Shown here piece after piece: positions 25,463-33,546 of a stretch of 64,000 nt of DNA. Source of the DNA: Virgibacillus subterraneus (GTDB lineage: Bacteria > Bacillota > Bacilli > Bacillales > Amphibacillaceae); contig NZ_FOEH01000001.1 in NCBI RefSeq assembly GCF_900110695.1, positions 930,001 to 994,000 on the forward strand, in the 5' to 3' direction. Positions within the stretch are counted from its first letter, which is position 1. Every line of letters begins with the position of its first letter. The notes beneath the pieces are model-generated. The model ran no database searches and was not told the origin of the DNA. It worked only from the letters and a program-made list of their open reading frames with translations. The position numbers and the translations under genes are program-made.

Positions 25463-25828
25463 TCACAACGATTGACTTGTAACGATAATGCCCGCAACTA
25501 TTAACGTTAATCCAACTACTTTTTGTACAGTTATGGGATCCCCGAAAATAATTACGGAAAGCAGAAACACTAAAACAAATGACAGACTCATAAAAGGGTA
25601 TGCATAGCTGATATTGAATTTTGTCATTGCTGCCATCCAAAAAAGGGATGCGACAAATGCTGAAATGAACCCAGATAGAATCCAAGGGTTGAGTAATAAA
25701 TGCAAGAGGAAATAAACTTTATCAGTCAATGCTTCTGGTAGTAAGCCTGCTTTATCAATTTTCCATTTTAAAACAATTTGGCCATAAACGGTGAAAAATA
25801 TTGTGCCAAAAATATAAAGGTATCCCAT
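25463..25828 (-). CDS. small four-helix DMT/SMR-like membrane protein, putative lipid-sugar flippase subunit
   Basis: A 121-residue protein with four hydrophobic helices in EmrE/ArnE style: the start is YLYIFGTIFFTVYGQIVLK, and the third helix has YAYPFMSLSFVLVFL. ArnE/ArnF proteins of the same size flip undecaprenyl-phosphate-aminoarabinose. Here, between aminosugar synthesis and glycosyltransferase genes, a similar role for the lipid-linked sugar is likely. ATG at 25828 fits AGGTG spacing better than the GTG at 25834, which overlaps the upstream stop. Confidence 0.7.
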   Translation of the reverse strand: MGYLYIFGTIFFTVYGQIVLKWKIDKAGLLPEALTDKVYFLLHLLLNPWILSGFISAFVASLFWMAAMTKFNISYAYPFMSLSFVLVFLLSVIIFGDPITVQKVVGLTLIVAGIIVTSQSL

Positions 25829-25830
25829 GA

Positions 25831-26505
25831 TCACACACCTGGGCCGGTTACTTTATGGTAAACGTCGACTGTATTCATAAGCCTGAAGCCAAGTGAATAA
25901 AACAGATTTAATGAAGCCACATTAGCAGCTGAAATGGACGTCCGTAACTCGTTATGCCCGTGCTTGAATTGCTCGGCACAGCCTTGACTCGTAAATGCTT
26001 TTGCCAGACCTCTGCTTCGGTATTCCTCCTTAATTCCAAGCAGAAGAACTTTGTCATCCTCATAAGCAAAAAAACCTGCTGTATCATCTTCATACATGAG
26101 GGCGTAAATCTGATCCTTCTCCTGAAGATCCTTCACCCAATTCATGTAGCGAGTGTCAGCCATCGAATTTGGGATATTGAAATCACGATGAAACCGCCCG
26201 TGCTTGAACGATTCTTCTGCTATTAGAATAATCTCCGATGGATTATAATCTTTCGTAATTGATGTGGCATCTTTATCGAAAAGATGTAAATTTTCTTTTT
26301 TACATACGGGCTCGATTAATGTGTCCATATAATAAAAACCATATTTTAGAAGGAGCTCCGGACTTTCCAAGGGGCCAATCTTAAGGGTGTAGTGCCCATT
26401 ATACTTATTTGTTTCCTGAAGCGCTTCTTCACGTGTTCCAGTCACTTCAAATGTGTCCATATTAAAATTTCTCTTGTCCCAAGGGGTTTCCCGTAAATGT
26501 TTCAT
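25831..26505 (-). CDS. wecD: GNAT N-acetyltransferase, WecD/RffC-like (dTDP-4-amino-sugar acetyltransferase)
   Basis: A 224-residue protein, the exact length of E. coli WecD. It starts MKHLRETPWDKRNF and shares the WecD-type features HGRFHRDFNIPNSMADTRY and the acetyl-CoA loop KEEYRSRGLAKAF, ending with SISAANVASLNLFYSLGF. ATG at 26505 has GGAG 8 nt upstream. WecD acetylates dTDP-4-amino-4,6-dideoxygalactose, the product of WecE, whose gene follows one gene downstream. Confidence 0.85.
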   Translation of the reverse strand: MKHLRETPWDKRNFNMDTFEVTGTREEALQETNKYNGHYTLKIGPLESPELLLKYGFYYMDTLIEPVCKKENLHLFDKDATSITKDYNPSEIILIAEESFKHGRFHRDFNIPNSMADTRYMNWVKDLQEKDQIYALMYEDDTAGFFAYEDDKVLLLGIKEEYRSRGLAKAFTSQGCAEQFKHGHNELRTSISAANVASLNLFYSLGFRLMNTVDVYHKVTGPGV

Positions 26506-26509
26506 ATTA

Positions 26510-27460
26510 TCAGCTCCGTTTGTCGTTATCTTCTGTCGTCTCACGAATTAAATAAAGTGGTCTTGCCTTTGTCTCATTAAATACCTTGCCTAGATAAAGC
26601 CCAAGAATGCCAAAGTTGAAAAAAATCAATCCACCAATAAAGTAAATGGAGACCATGACACTGGTCCAGCCTTGTACGGGTTCTGCTAAAAAGAAGTATC
26701 TTGCAAATAGATACATCCCATAAAGAAATGATCCCAACGAAATTAAGAAGCCAAATTGAATTGATAAGCGAAGTGGTTTATTCGATTGGGATATGATAGC
26801 ATCGGTTGCTAGAGTGACAAGTTTTCTTATGTTATAGGAAGTTTTTCCTGCCTTTCTTGAGTTATGCTCGACTTGGACAGTACTCGATTTATACCCCATC
26901 CATTGAATGAAAAGTGGGAAGAATCGGTTTTGTTCGCGCATTTGCTTGAATCCATCAACCACTTTTTTGGAACTGATACTAAAGTTGGCAGAGGTATGGT
27001 CTGATGTCCCACCTGTAAAATAATCATAAACTGAGTAAAAAAACTGTGATGATTTTCGCTTAAACCAATTATCCTGACGCTGTACACGATTCCCAAATAC
27101 GACTTCATATCCTTCTTGAGCTTTATCGTACAAAGTTCGGATTTCTTCTGGACGGTCCTGTAAATCACAATCCATCACAACAACCCAGTTACCGATAGCG
27201 TAGTCAAGACCAGCAGTAATTGCATGGTGCTGACCGAAATTTCTGGCAAGGTCAATTCCTTTTATGCGATCATCTGTTACGCTTAGCTGTTTAATGGTTT
27301 CCCAGGCATTATCAGGACTGGCATCGTTTACTAAAATAATTTCGAACTGGGCAGGGATTTTTTCGATGGTTGTTCTAATACGGTCATAAAGTTGGTTCAA
27401 ACAAGGTTCGCATCCGAATACTGGAATGACTACAGAGATTGTTGGGTGATTTGTTCCCAT
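26510..27460 (-). CDS. polyprenyl-phosphate glycosyltransferase, GT2 (GtrB/CsbB/YkoT-like)
   Basis: A 316-residue enzyme. The GT2 domain is [41 protein letters not shown] and MDCDLQDRPEE (the metal-binding DxD region), followed by two C-terminal helices (SLGSFLYGMYLF and VSIYFIGGLIFFNFGILGLY). This architecture loads a nucleotide sugar onto undecaprenyl phosphate at the inner membrane face. I use the ATG at 27460, which still overlaps the rfbB end. In the cluster it should charge the lipid with the acetamido-dideoxy sugar. Confidence 0.88.
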   Translation of the reverse strand: MGTNHPTISVVIPVFGCEPCLNQLYDRIRTTIEKIPAQFEIILVNDASPDNAWETIKQLSVTDDRIKGIDLARNFGQHHAITAGLDYAIGNWVVVMDCDLQDRPEEIRTLYDKAQEGYEVVFGNRVQRQDNWFKRKSSQFFYSVYDYFTGGTSDHTSANFSISSKKVVDGFKQMREQNRFFPLFIQWMGYKSSTVQVEHNSRKAGKTSYNIRKLVTLATDAIISQSNKPLRLSIQFGFLISLGSFLYGMYLFARYFFLAEPVQGWTSVMVSIYFIGGLIFFNFGILGLYLGKVFNETKARPLYLIRETTEDNDKRS

Positions 27461-28446
27461 TGTTCCACATACCATTCAACCGTATTTTTTAATCCCGTAT
27501 CCAAATCCATCGCTGGCTCCCACCCTAAGGTTTCCCTTAGTTTTGTATCGTCGACTGCATAACGTCTGTCATGTCCCGGGCGATCTTCTGTAAATGCAAT
27601 CAATTCTTTACAGCTATGATTTTCAGGTTTTAGATGGTCCAGAATATCACATATTTTCATCGCTAGTTCGATATTCGTAATTTCATTTCCACCACCAATG
27701 TTGTATGTTTCTAATGGTTTTGCATTGTGATAAATAAGATCCAATGCCCGGCAATGATCTTGAACATAAAGCCAGTCACGTATGTTTTTTCCATCACCAT
27801 AGACAGGGATAGACTCACCTTTTAAGGATTTTGAAATAATTGTTGGTATCAGTTTTTCCTCGTGCTGCTTGGGCCCATAATTGTTGGAGCTGCTCGAAAT
27901 AACAACATTCATCCCATACGTATTGCCGAAGCTTTTCACAAGCATATTGGCACTTGCTTTGGAAGCACTGTACGGGTTACGGGGGTCATAGGGTGTATCT
28001 TCATGAAATTTTCCAGCTGTGCCAAGTGATCCATACACTTCATCGGTTGAAATATGATGGAAGCGTCTTGTTGCAAGTTCACCTTTCAATTCCCATGATT
28101 CGCGAGCAGCCTGAAGCAATACGGTTGTTCCGAGTACATTTGATTCAATAAACGATGCTGCATCTTCAATGGACCGATCAACATGCGATTCAGCTGCAAA
28201 ATGGATAACACCATAAATATCGTAAATTGAAAATACACTTTTTATGAGAACTTCATCAGCAATATCTCCTTGAATGAAGTGATAATTTTCAAAATTCTCC
28301 ACTTCACGAAGATTGGCTGTTGAGCCTGCATAGGTTAATTTATCAACATTTATTAGCTGGTAATCGGGATATTTATTCAGGAAATAATAGATGAAATTTG
28401 AACCAATAAATCCATTTCCGCCTGTTATGAGCAATGTTTTATTCAT
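27430..28446 (-). CDS. rfbB: dTDP-glucose 4,6-dehydratase
   Basis: A 338-residue extended SDR with the NAD motif [10 protein letters not shown], the dehydratase triad region [12 protein letters not shown], the active-site YSASKAS and the C-terminal [12 protein letters not shown] typical of RmlB. It makes dTDP-4-keto-6-deoxyglucose. Its start overlaps the rfbA stop by 8 nt and its end overlaps the GT2 gene, so translation is coupled. rfbC and rfbD are absent, so the branch leads to an amino sugar, not to rhamnose. Confidence 0.95.
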   Translation of the reverse strand: MNKTLLITGGNGFIGSNFIYYFLNKYPDYQLINVDKLTYAGSTANLREVENFENYHFIQGDIADEVLIKSVFSIYDIYGVIHFAAESHVDRSIEDAASFIESNVLGTTVLLQAARESWELKGELATRRFHHISTDEVYGSLGTAGKFHEDTPYDPRNPYSASKASANMLVKSFGNTYGMNVVISSSSNNYGPKQHEEKLIPTIISKSLKGESIPVYGDGKNIRDWLYVQDHCRALDLIYHNAKPLETYNIGGGNEITNIELAMKICDILDHLKPENHSCKELIAFTEDRPGHDRRYAVDDTKLRETLGWEPAMDLDTGLKNTVEWYVEQWEQITQQSL

Positions 28447-29371
28447 TTTCTACCAGTCCTAACATTGGATTTCGATCAATAGATTCCCAGTATTGTTCTG
28501 TGTGTTTACGGTCAGCAATTTCGAGTAAATATTTTCCGTAATCGGTCTTCTCCATTGCTCTTCCTTTTTCCTTTAGTGCTTTCTGGCTCATATAGCCCAT
28601 GTAATAGGCGATTTCTTCCAGACATGCAATTTTAAATCCTTGACGCTGCTGCGTAATCTTTACAAATTCAGATGCCTCGAAAAGTGATTCATGTGTTCCA
28701 GCATCCATCCAAGCAAACCCTCTACCCAATAATTGCACGTCAAGCTGGCTGCCTTTTAGGTATTCTTTATTTAAGTCGGTGATTTCCAGTTCGCCTCGTG
28801 CTGAGTATGGTAGTTGTTTAGCAATCTGGACAGCGCGGTAGTCGTAAATATATAGCCCAGTTACGGCAAAATCTGATTTTGGCTGTTCCGGTTTTTCCTC
28901 AAGGGAAATTACTTTCTGATTATGATCAAATTCTGCTACCCCAAACCGATGTGCATCTTTTACACGATATCCGAATATTGTTGCGTTCCGATGATTTTCA
29001 AGTGCTTTTCTAAATAGGGTCGTGAAACCTTGACCGTAAAAAATATTATCACCTAGGATAAGTGTCACATCATCTTTTCCGATGAAATCCTCAGCTAGAA
29101 TAAATGCCTCCGGGATCCCATTTGGATCTGATTGTTCCAAGTAGTTAAGGTTGATGCCAAGTGATGAGCCGTCGCCCAAAAGGTCCTTAAAGCGGGGTTT
29201 ATCTTCAGGTGTGGTAATAATCATGATGTCGGTAATCCCACCCAGCATTAATACTGATAATGGATAATAAATCATAGGCTTATCATAGACAGCAAGTAAA
29301 TGTTTACTAATACTGTCGGTACTCGGAGAAAGCCTCGAACCGCTACCCCCAGCAAGAATAATCCCCTTCAT
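28439..29371 (-). CDS. rfbA: glucose-1-phosphate thymidylyltransferase
   Basis: A 310-residue nucleotidyltransferase beginning [19 protein letters not shown], with the signature [28 protein letters not shown] and [10 protein letters not shown]. It makes dTDP-glucose from dTTP and glucose-1-phosphate. The start at 29371 has AAAGGAGTG 7 nt upstream; the in-frame extension before it is the dispersed GTGACAGGCACC repeat. It is the first gene of the seven-gene minus-strand operon. Confidence 0.95.
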   Translation of the reverse strand: MKGIILAGGSGSRLSPSTDSISKHLLAVYDKPMIYYPLSVLMLGGITDIMIITTPEDKPRFKDLLGDGSSLGINLNYLEQSDPNGIPEAFILAEDFIGKDDVTLILGDNIFYGQGFTTLFRKALENHRNATIFGYRVKDAHRFGVAEFDHNQKVISLEEKPEQPKSDFAVTGLYIYDYRAVQIAKQLPYSARGELEITDLNKEYLKGSQLDVQLLGRGFAWMDAGTHESLFEASEFVKITQQRQGFKIACLEEIAYYMGYMSQKALKEKGRAMEKTDYGKYLLEIADRKHTEQYWESIDRNPMLGLVENE

Positions 29372-29398
29372 TAAAATCACTCCTTTGGTAGTGGTGGT

Positions 29399-29427
29399 GG
29401 TGCCTGTCACTTCCCGTTTTTTGTCGG
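29399..29427 (-). repeat. GTGACAGGCACC-type dispersed short repeat, copy 1
   Basis: Minus-strand reading is CGACAAAAAACGGG followed by AAGTGACAGGCACC. The copy at 54286-54313 is identical over 28 bp, and a diverged copy lies at 53016-53047. This one is in the leader of the rfbA operon. The rest of 29428-29627 shows only AT-rich sequence between divergent genes, with no feature I can support. Confidence 0.8.
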
Positions 29428-29627
29428 TTTATGTTAAATAATATTTCGCTTACAGAAATGACTCTGTTAACAAGTATATAACCTTTTTAGCGCTGTAATA
29501 ATCTTACAATTACGTTGCATTTTTATTACGAATAAGAGATTGTTTTTCTAGTGAAGATGGGATATATTGTTTGTAATTGAAGTCTGTCTTGTTCAGTAGG
29601 TTAATAGGTATTTAGAGGAGGCGACGT

Positions 29628-30476
29628 ATGACCCAAAGAATTGCCATATTGATTTTACATGGAGCAGGTACACCTGATAAACATTTTGCTGAGAAAATGA
29701 TTAGACGTATTTCGAATCGTTTTGAGAAAAAGTTAGGGGTAAAGAGCTCAGAGCTGGAGTTTGAGCCTGTGTTCTGGTCGGCTATTTTTGCAGGTGAGCA
29801 GGAGGAGCTTTGGAATAATCTGCAACAGGATCAGGATTTGGATTATACACGGATGCGCCGCTTTATAATTGATTTTTTATCCGATGCTGTTGCGTACCAG
29901 CCTACGAGTTCGGGTGGGCAAAACTATGATAAGGTTCATACGCTGGTTGCTAAAGCGATTCGAAAATTGAAAGAACGGGCTGGACAAAACGCACCACTTT
30001 GTGTCATCAGTCATAGCCTTGGAACTGTAGTTGCGAGTAATTATTTTTATGATTTACAGTTCAGACGTGAAAATATGGGTGTTGAAACGAAAACGTGTAC
30101 CCACCAGACACCGATTGAACAATGTGAGACGCTAACTCTCTTTTATACGATGGGAAGTCCAATGGCATTATGGTCGATGCGATATATTGATTTTGGCTCG
30201 CCAATCGCTGTTCCGTCACTTGATTTGGAGAAATTTTACCCAGGTTTAAAAGGAGAATGGCTTAATTTTTATGATAAAGATGATATTCTGGCATATCCAC
30301 TTAAGGGGCTGAACGGTGAATATAATCGGGCAGTGAAAAAAGACGTTGGGGTAAATACTGGAGGATTGCTGACAAGCTGGAACCCGCTTTCGCATACGAA
30401 ATATGATACGGATCCGGAAGTGGTTCGTGCTATTGTTGAGGGGCTAATCAGGACATGGAAGGTTGTGAATGACTAG
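29628..30476 (+). CDS. alpha/beta-hydrolase-fold protein
   Basis: A 282-residue cytosolic protein. It opens ILILHGAGTPD (beta strand with oxyanion glycine turn) and has the nucleophile elbow CVISHSLGTVVA (SHSLG) near residue 127. A late acidic loop FYDKDDILAYPL and a histidine in NPLSHTKYDTD may complete the triad. No signal peptide. AGAGGAGGCG precedes the ATG. The family is seen in Bacillaceae without known substrate; esterase or lipase activity is inferred from fold only. It is a single gene divergent from the rfbA operon. Confidence 0.78.
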   Translation: MTQRIAILILHGAGTPDKHFAEKMIRRISNRFEKKLGVKSSELEFEPVFWSAIFAGEQEELWNNLQQDQDLDYTRMRRFIIDFLSDAVAYQPTSSGGQNYDKVHTLVAKAIRKLKERAGQNAPLCVISHSLGTVVASNYFYDLQFRRENMGVETKTCTHQTPIEQCETLTLFYTMGSPMALWSMRYIDFGSPIAVPSLDLEKFYPGLKGEWLNFYDKDDILAYPLKGLNGEYNRAVKKDVGVNTGGLLTSWNPLSHTKYDTDPEVVRAIVEGLIRTWKVVND

Positions 30477-30540
30477 GCTTGAACTTGTTCTTTTCTAAGC
30501 AAGTCTGTTCTCCAATCTCTTATCGTTAAATATTTAGTAG

Positions 30541-30580
30541 ATTTGCAGGACTTTTGTCGGTATATATCGAAAGAATATAA
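30541..30580 (+). promoter_or_regulatory. conserved GCAGGACTTTT upstream motif, copy 1
   Basis: ATTTGCAGGACTTTT, then GTATATATCGAAAGAATAT, matches a similar segment at 46299-46336 upstream of the NhaC gene (ATTTGCAGGACTTTT, then TATAATAAAGAAATATT). Both lie in front of plus-strand genes and overlap -10-like sequence. The role is unknown. Confidence 0.4.
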
Positions 30581-30592
30581 TAATAGATATTA

Positions 30593-30682
30593 GAAAACTT
30601 GGCTTATCGCCAAGCCCTAATATAGATAAGCTTTAGTTGCACTTATGCAGTAAGAAAGGATTTATACTTTCTTAACTGCTTA
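30593..30682 (-). repeat. dispersed double-hairpin repeat, copy 3
   Basis: Same family as 8288 and 8559 but inverted: it reads ACTTGGCTTATCGCC, then GTTGCACTTATGCAGTAAG, then CTTTCTTAACTGC. Hairpin one is intact and hairpin two is partly changed. It ends 80 bp before the acylase gene. Confidence 0.8.
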
Positions 30683-30762
30683 GAAAACTTGGGTTAAGCA
30701 TGGAGTGCATGCAATCAGTTGCGCTTATTCAATACTATCTTGCTAAGAAACAAGGGGGGACT

Positions 30763-33144
30763 ATGTCATTGCAAACACAGGAAGTTAATCTGGAGCCACA
30801 AAAGAAAAAGAGAAATAAGAAAAAAATAATTCTTATCAGTCTTGGGGTATTGTTGACGATAGGGATTAGTCTGTTTGTTTTTGTAAACGGATACATAAAT
30901 AAGTCACTTGCACAGACTGAAGGGACAATTGAGTTGCCATCATTGGAAAATGAGGTGACAGTGATAACGGATGGGGATGGTGTGCCGCATATCAAGGCGG
31001 CAAACAATCATGATCTGTTCATGGCTCAAGGATACATACAGGCCCAAAGCAGAATGTTCCAGATGGAAATGTCGCGCAGGCAGGCATCTGGGACGTTAAG
31101 TGAGATTGTTGGCGAAGCAGCTGTCGGTCATGATAAGTATTTTCGTTCACTAGGATTAAGACGGGCAGCGGAGGGGTCATATGATACCTATTCTGATGAA
31201 AGCAAGAAAGTTTTACAGTGGTTTGCCGACGGTGTGAACGCGTATATTAGACAGGCAAAAGAAGAAAATAGTTTACCTGTCGAGTTTACACTTATGGGGT
31301 CTGAACCAGCCGAATGGACACCGGTTGATTCATTGACAATAGGTAAATATATGGCGTTTGACCTTGGTGGGCATTGGGAGCGTCAAGCGTTTAACTATTA
31401 TGCACTGAACAACTTTGCTGAAGAAAAGGCGTATGAGTTATTTCCGACTTACCCTGAAAATAAGCCGACAATCATAGGCGCGGATGAAGTTGATGTGGCA
31501 GCAAGTTTTGAAAATGCGATTATTCCACATGCTTTTAATGGAAGCAATAACTGGGTTGTAAGTGGCGAAAAGTCAGAGTCGGGCCAGCCGTTATTAGCGA
31601 ATGATCCGCACTTAGGTCTTGCGACGCCATCGATTTGGTATCAGATGCAATTGGAGTCACCTGACGTGAGTGTGAGCGGCGTTATTTTCGCTGGTGTTCC
31701 TGGGATTATATTAGGCCATAATGAGGAAATTGCCTGGGGCGTTACGAATACTGGGCCAGATGTCCAGCAGCTTTATCTGGAAAAGAGAAATCCTGATAAC
31801 CCTAATGAATTTTTGTATGAGGATAATTGGGAAGAAGCTGAAGTAATCGATGAGCCAATCAAGGTTAAAGATGGTGAAACAATAGATTACGAGGTTGTTG
31901 AGACACGTCATGGGCCGATCATTTCAGAACATGCCAATGAAAGCGCAAAGGATACAGTTATGTCCTTAAGGTGGACGGCTTTGGAAGCAACGACAGAGCT
32001 TGAAGCTATTTTGGAAATAAACCGTGCATCAAATTGGCCAGAATTTGAGAAAGGTTTGGAAAAGTTCCTGTCTCCAGCGCAAAACTTTGTGTTTGCATCA
32101 AAGGATGGGACAATTGCTTATAAAGCAAATGGAAATATTCCTATTTATGAAAATGGTGAGGATGCACAGTTACCTCTAGAAGGTTGGGAAAAAGAGAATA
32201 ACTGGAAAGGGTATATTCCATTTGATGAATTGCCGACAGTAGTTAATCCTGATAAGGGATTTATTGCGACTGCAAACAATAAAATAATCGGTGACGAATA
32301 TCCTTATCATATTAGCAACATGTGGGCACAACCGTATCGTTATGAGCGGATTGCTGAAGTACTTGAAGCAGGTAATGATTTAACGGCTAAAGATATGCAG
32401 GCGTTGCAGATGGACCAAATGAATTTACAGGCACGGGAGTTTGTACCAATGTTTGCAGAAACGTTAAATAGTGTGGAATTAACGGATGACGCTCAAAGGG
32501 CATTGGAACTGCTTTTGGAATGGGATTACAAGGATCATGTTGATGCAGCTCAGCCACTAATATTTCACCAATGGCTGGATGAAATTGAAGCTATTTTATA
32601 TGATGGTGAAATTCCTGAAGATGTCATGGATTTATTCGGCAGCCGTGGGCAAACAACTGATGAACTTCTCCGTAAAGGTAATGATTCGATATGGGTTGAG
32701 GAGAATGGCGGAATTAAGGAAGTGCTAAGCGTGTCACTTGAAAATACAATGGACAAATTGTTAAAAGAGTATGGAAACGAACCAGCAGATTGGAAATGGG
32801 GCGACTACCATAAGGTTCAGTTTTATCATCCATTGTCAGATGTAAGTCCGGTACTGGAATTCTTTTTCAATAACGAGGATCCAATTTCTGTTGGTGGGAG
32901 CAGTGTTACTCCAATGGCTGCGAGTTATGATGCCGAAACCGGAATTGTTGATCATGGTGCATCATGGCGGTTTGTGATCGATACTAATGATATGAAAACA
33001 GGTTATCATATCGTAGGCCCGGGCCAGGCTGGACACTTTAAGAGTGACTGGTACCATAACCAAATGAACGACTGGGTCGGCGGCGGATATCATGTGACTA
33101 AGATGAATGCAGAAAAAGGAATCGAATTAACGTTGACGCCTTAA
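30763..33144 (+). CDS. penicillin-acylase-family Ntn hydrolase
   Basis: A 793-residue precursor. Residues 1-20 are Lys-rich, residues 21-43 form a signal or anchor helix, and the alpha-chain block GVPHIKAANNHDLFMAQGYIQ follows. The autoproteolytic nucleophile is Ser261 in GSNNWVVSG, preceded by a spacer region. Beta-chain signatures are LLANDPHL, WAQPYR and GPGQAGHFKSDWYHNQMNDW. It should be exported and self-cleaved. Members hydrolyse penicillin side chains, acyl-homoserine lactones or other N-acyl amides; the true substrate is unknown. The ATG at 30763 behind AAGGGGGG is preferred to an upstream ATG at 30700. Confidence 0.9.
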   Translation: MSLQTQEVNLEPQKKKRNKKKIILISLGVLLTIGISLFVFVNGYINKSLAQTEGTIELPSLENEVTVITDGDGVPHIKAANNHDLFMAQGYIQAQSRMFQMEMSRRQASGTLSEIVGEAAVGHDKYFRSLGLRRAAEGSYDTYSDESKKVLQWFADGVNAYIRQAKEENSLPVEFTLMGSEPAEWTPVDSLTIGKYMAFDLGGHWERQAFNYYALNNFAEEKAYELFPTYPENKPTIIGADEVDVAASFENAIIPHAFNGSNNWVVSGEKSESGQPLLANDPHLGLATPSIWYQMQLESPDVSVSGVIFAGVPGIILGHNEEIAWGVTNTGPDVQQLYLEKRNPDNPNEFLYEDNWEEAEVIDEPIKVKDGETIDYEVVETRHGPIISEHANESAKDTVMSLRWTALEATTELEAILEINRASNWPEFEKGLEKFLSPAQNFVFASKDGTIAYKANGNIPIYENGEDAQLPLEGWEKENNWKGYIPFDELPTVVNPDKGFIATANNKIIGDEYPYHISNMWAQPYRYERIAEVLEAGNDLTAKDMQALQMDQMNLQAREFVPMFAETLNSVELTDDAQRALELLLEWDYKDHVDAAQPLIFHQWLDEIEAILYDGEIPEDVMDLFGSRGQTTDELLRKGNDSIWVEENGGIKEVLSVSLENTMDKLLKEYGNEPADWKWGDYHKVQFYHPLSDVSPVLEFFFNNEDPISVGGSSVTPMAASYDAETGIVDHGASWRFVIDTNDMKTGYHIVGPGQAGHFKSDWYHNQMNDWVGGGYHVTKMNAEKGIELTLTP

Positions 33145-33187
33145 AATATGTAAAGCAAATTCGGGTAAAAATATAATTATGAAGTTT

Positions 33188-33355
33188 GGCGGACAGCAGG
33201 TACTTTGTTTTGTAAAAAACAACTAATATGGTGGCGTATTCGGACACCAGATACCTTATTTGGCAAAATTTTTTCTATTAAGTACGATATATGTAAAATA
33301 AGTGCTTCTATGTCCGGATAACTGCTAAAAGGTCACTGTTTTGCAAGAATAGCGT
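33188..33355 (+). repeat. three imperfect GGACA-containing direct repeats
   Basis: Within the 402-bp gap 33145-33546, three ~30-bp segments begin GGCGGACAGCAGGTAC, TTCGGACACCAGATAC and GTCCGGATAACTGC, and each ends near TTTTG(C/T)AAAA or CAAGA. They look like decayed copies of one short dispersed element. No gene is seen in the gap. Confidence 0.45.
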
Positions 33356-33382
33356 CCCGTGAGTCCGCTTATAAAAGGAAAC

Positions 33383-33415
33383 GAGCTTAGAGAAGATTTT
33401 TTCTCTAAGCTTTTT
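33383..33415 (+). terminator. terminator upstream of the PTS regulator gene
   Basis: AGCTTAGAGAA/TTCTCTAAGCT, an 11-bp perfect stem with a 6-nt loop, then TTTT. It closes the acylase transcription unit. Confidence 0.85.
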
Positions 33416-33546
33416 CTAAGCCATCAGTAAAACATAAGGTCGCCTCATCTCTTATTTGCTAGTCAATAAATATGCATTTTTGTGCTATTCCTGCTAAAAT
33501 TAAATGTGCATTACTATTATTTAAGATAGATGAGGTATAGCATGCT

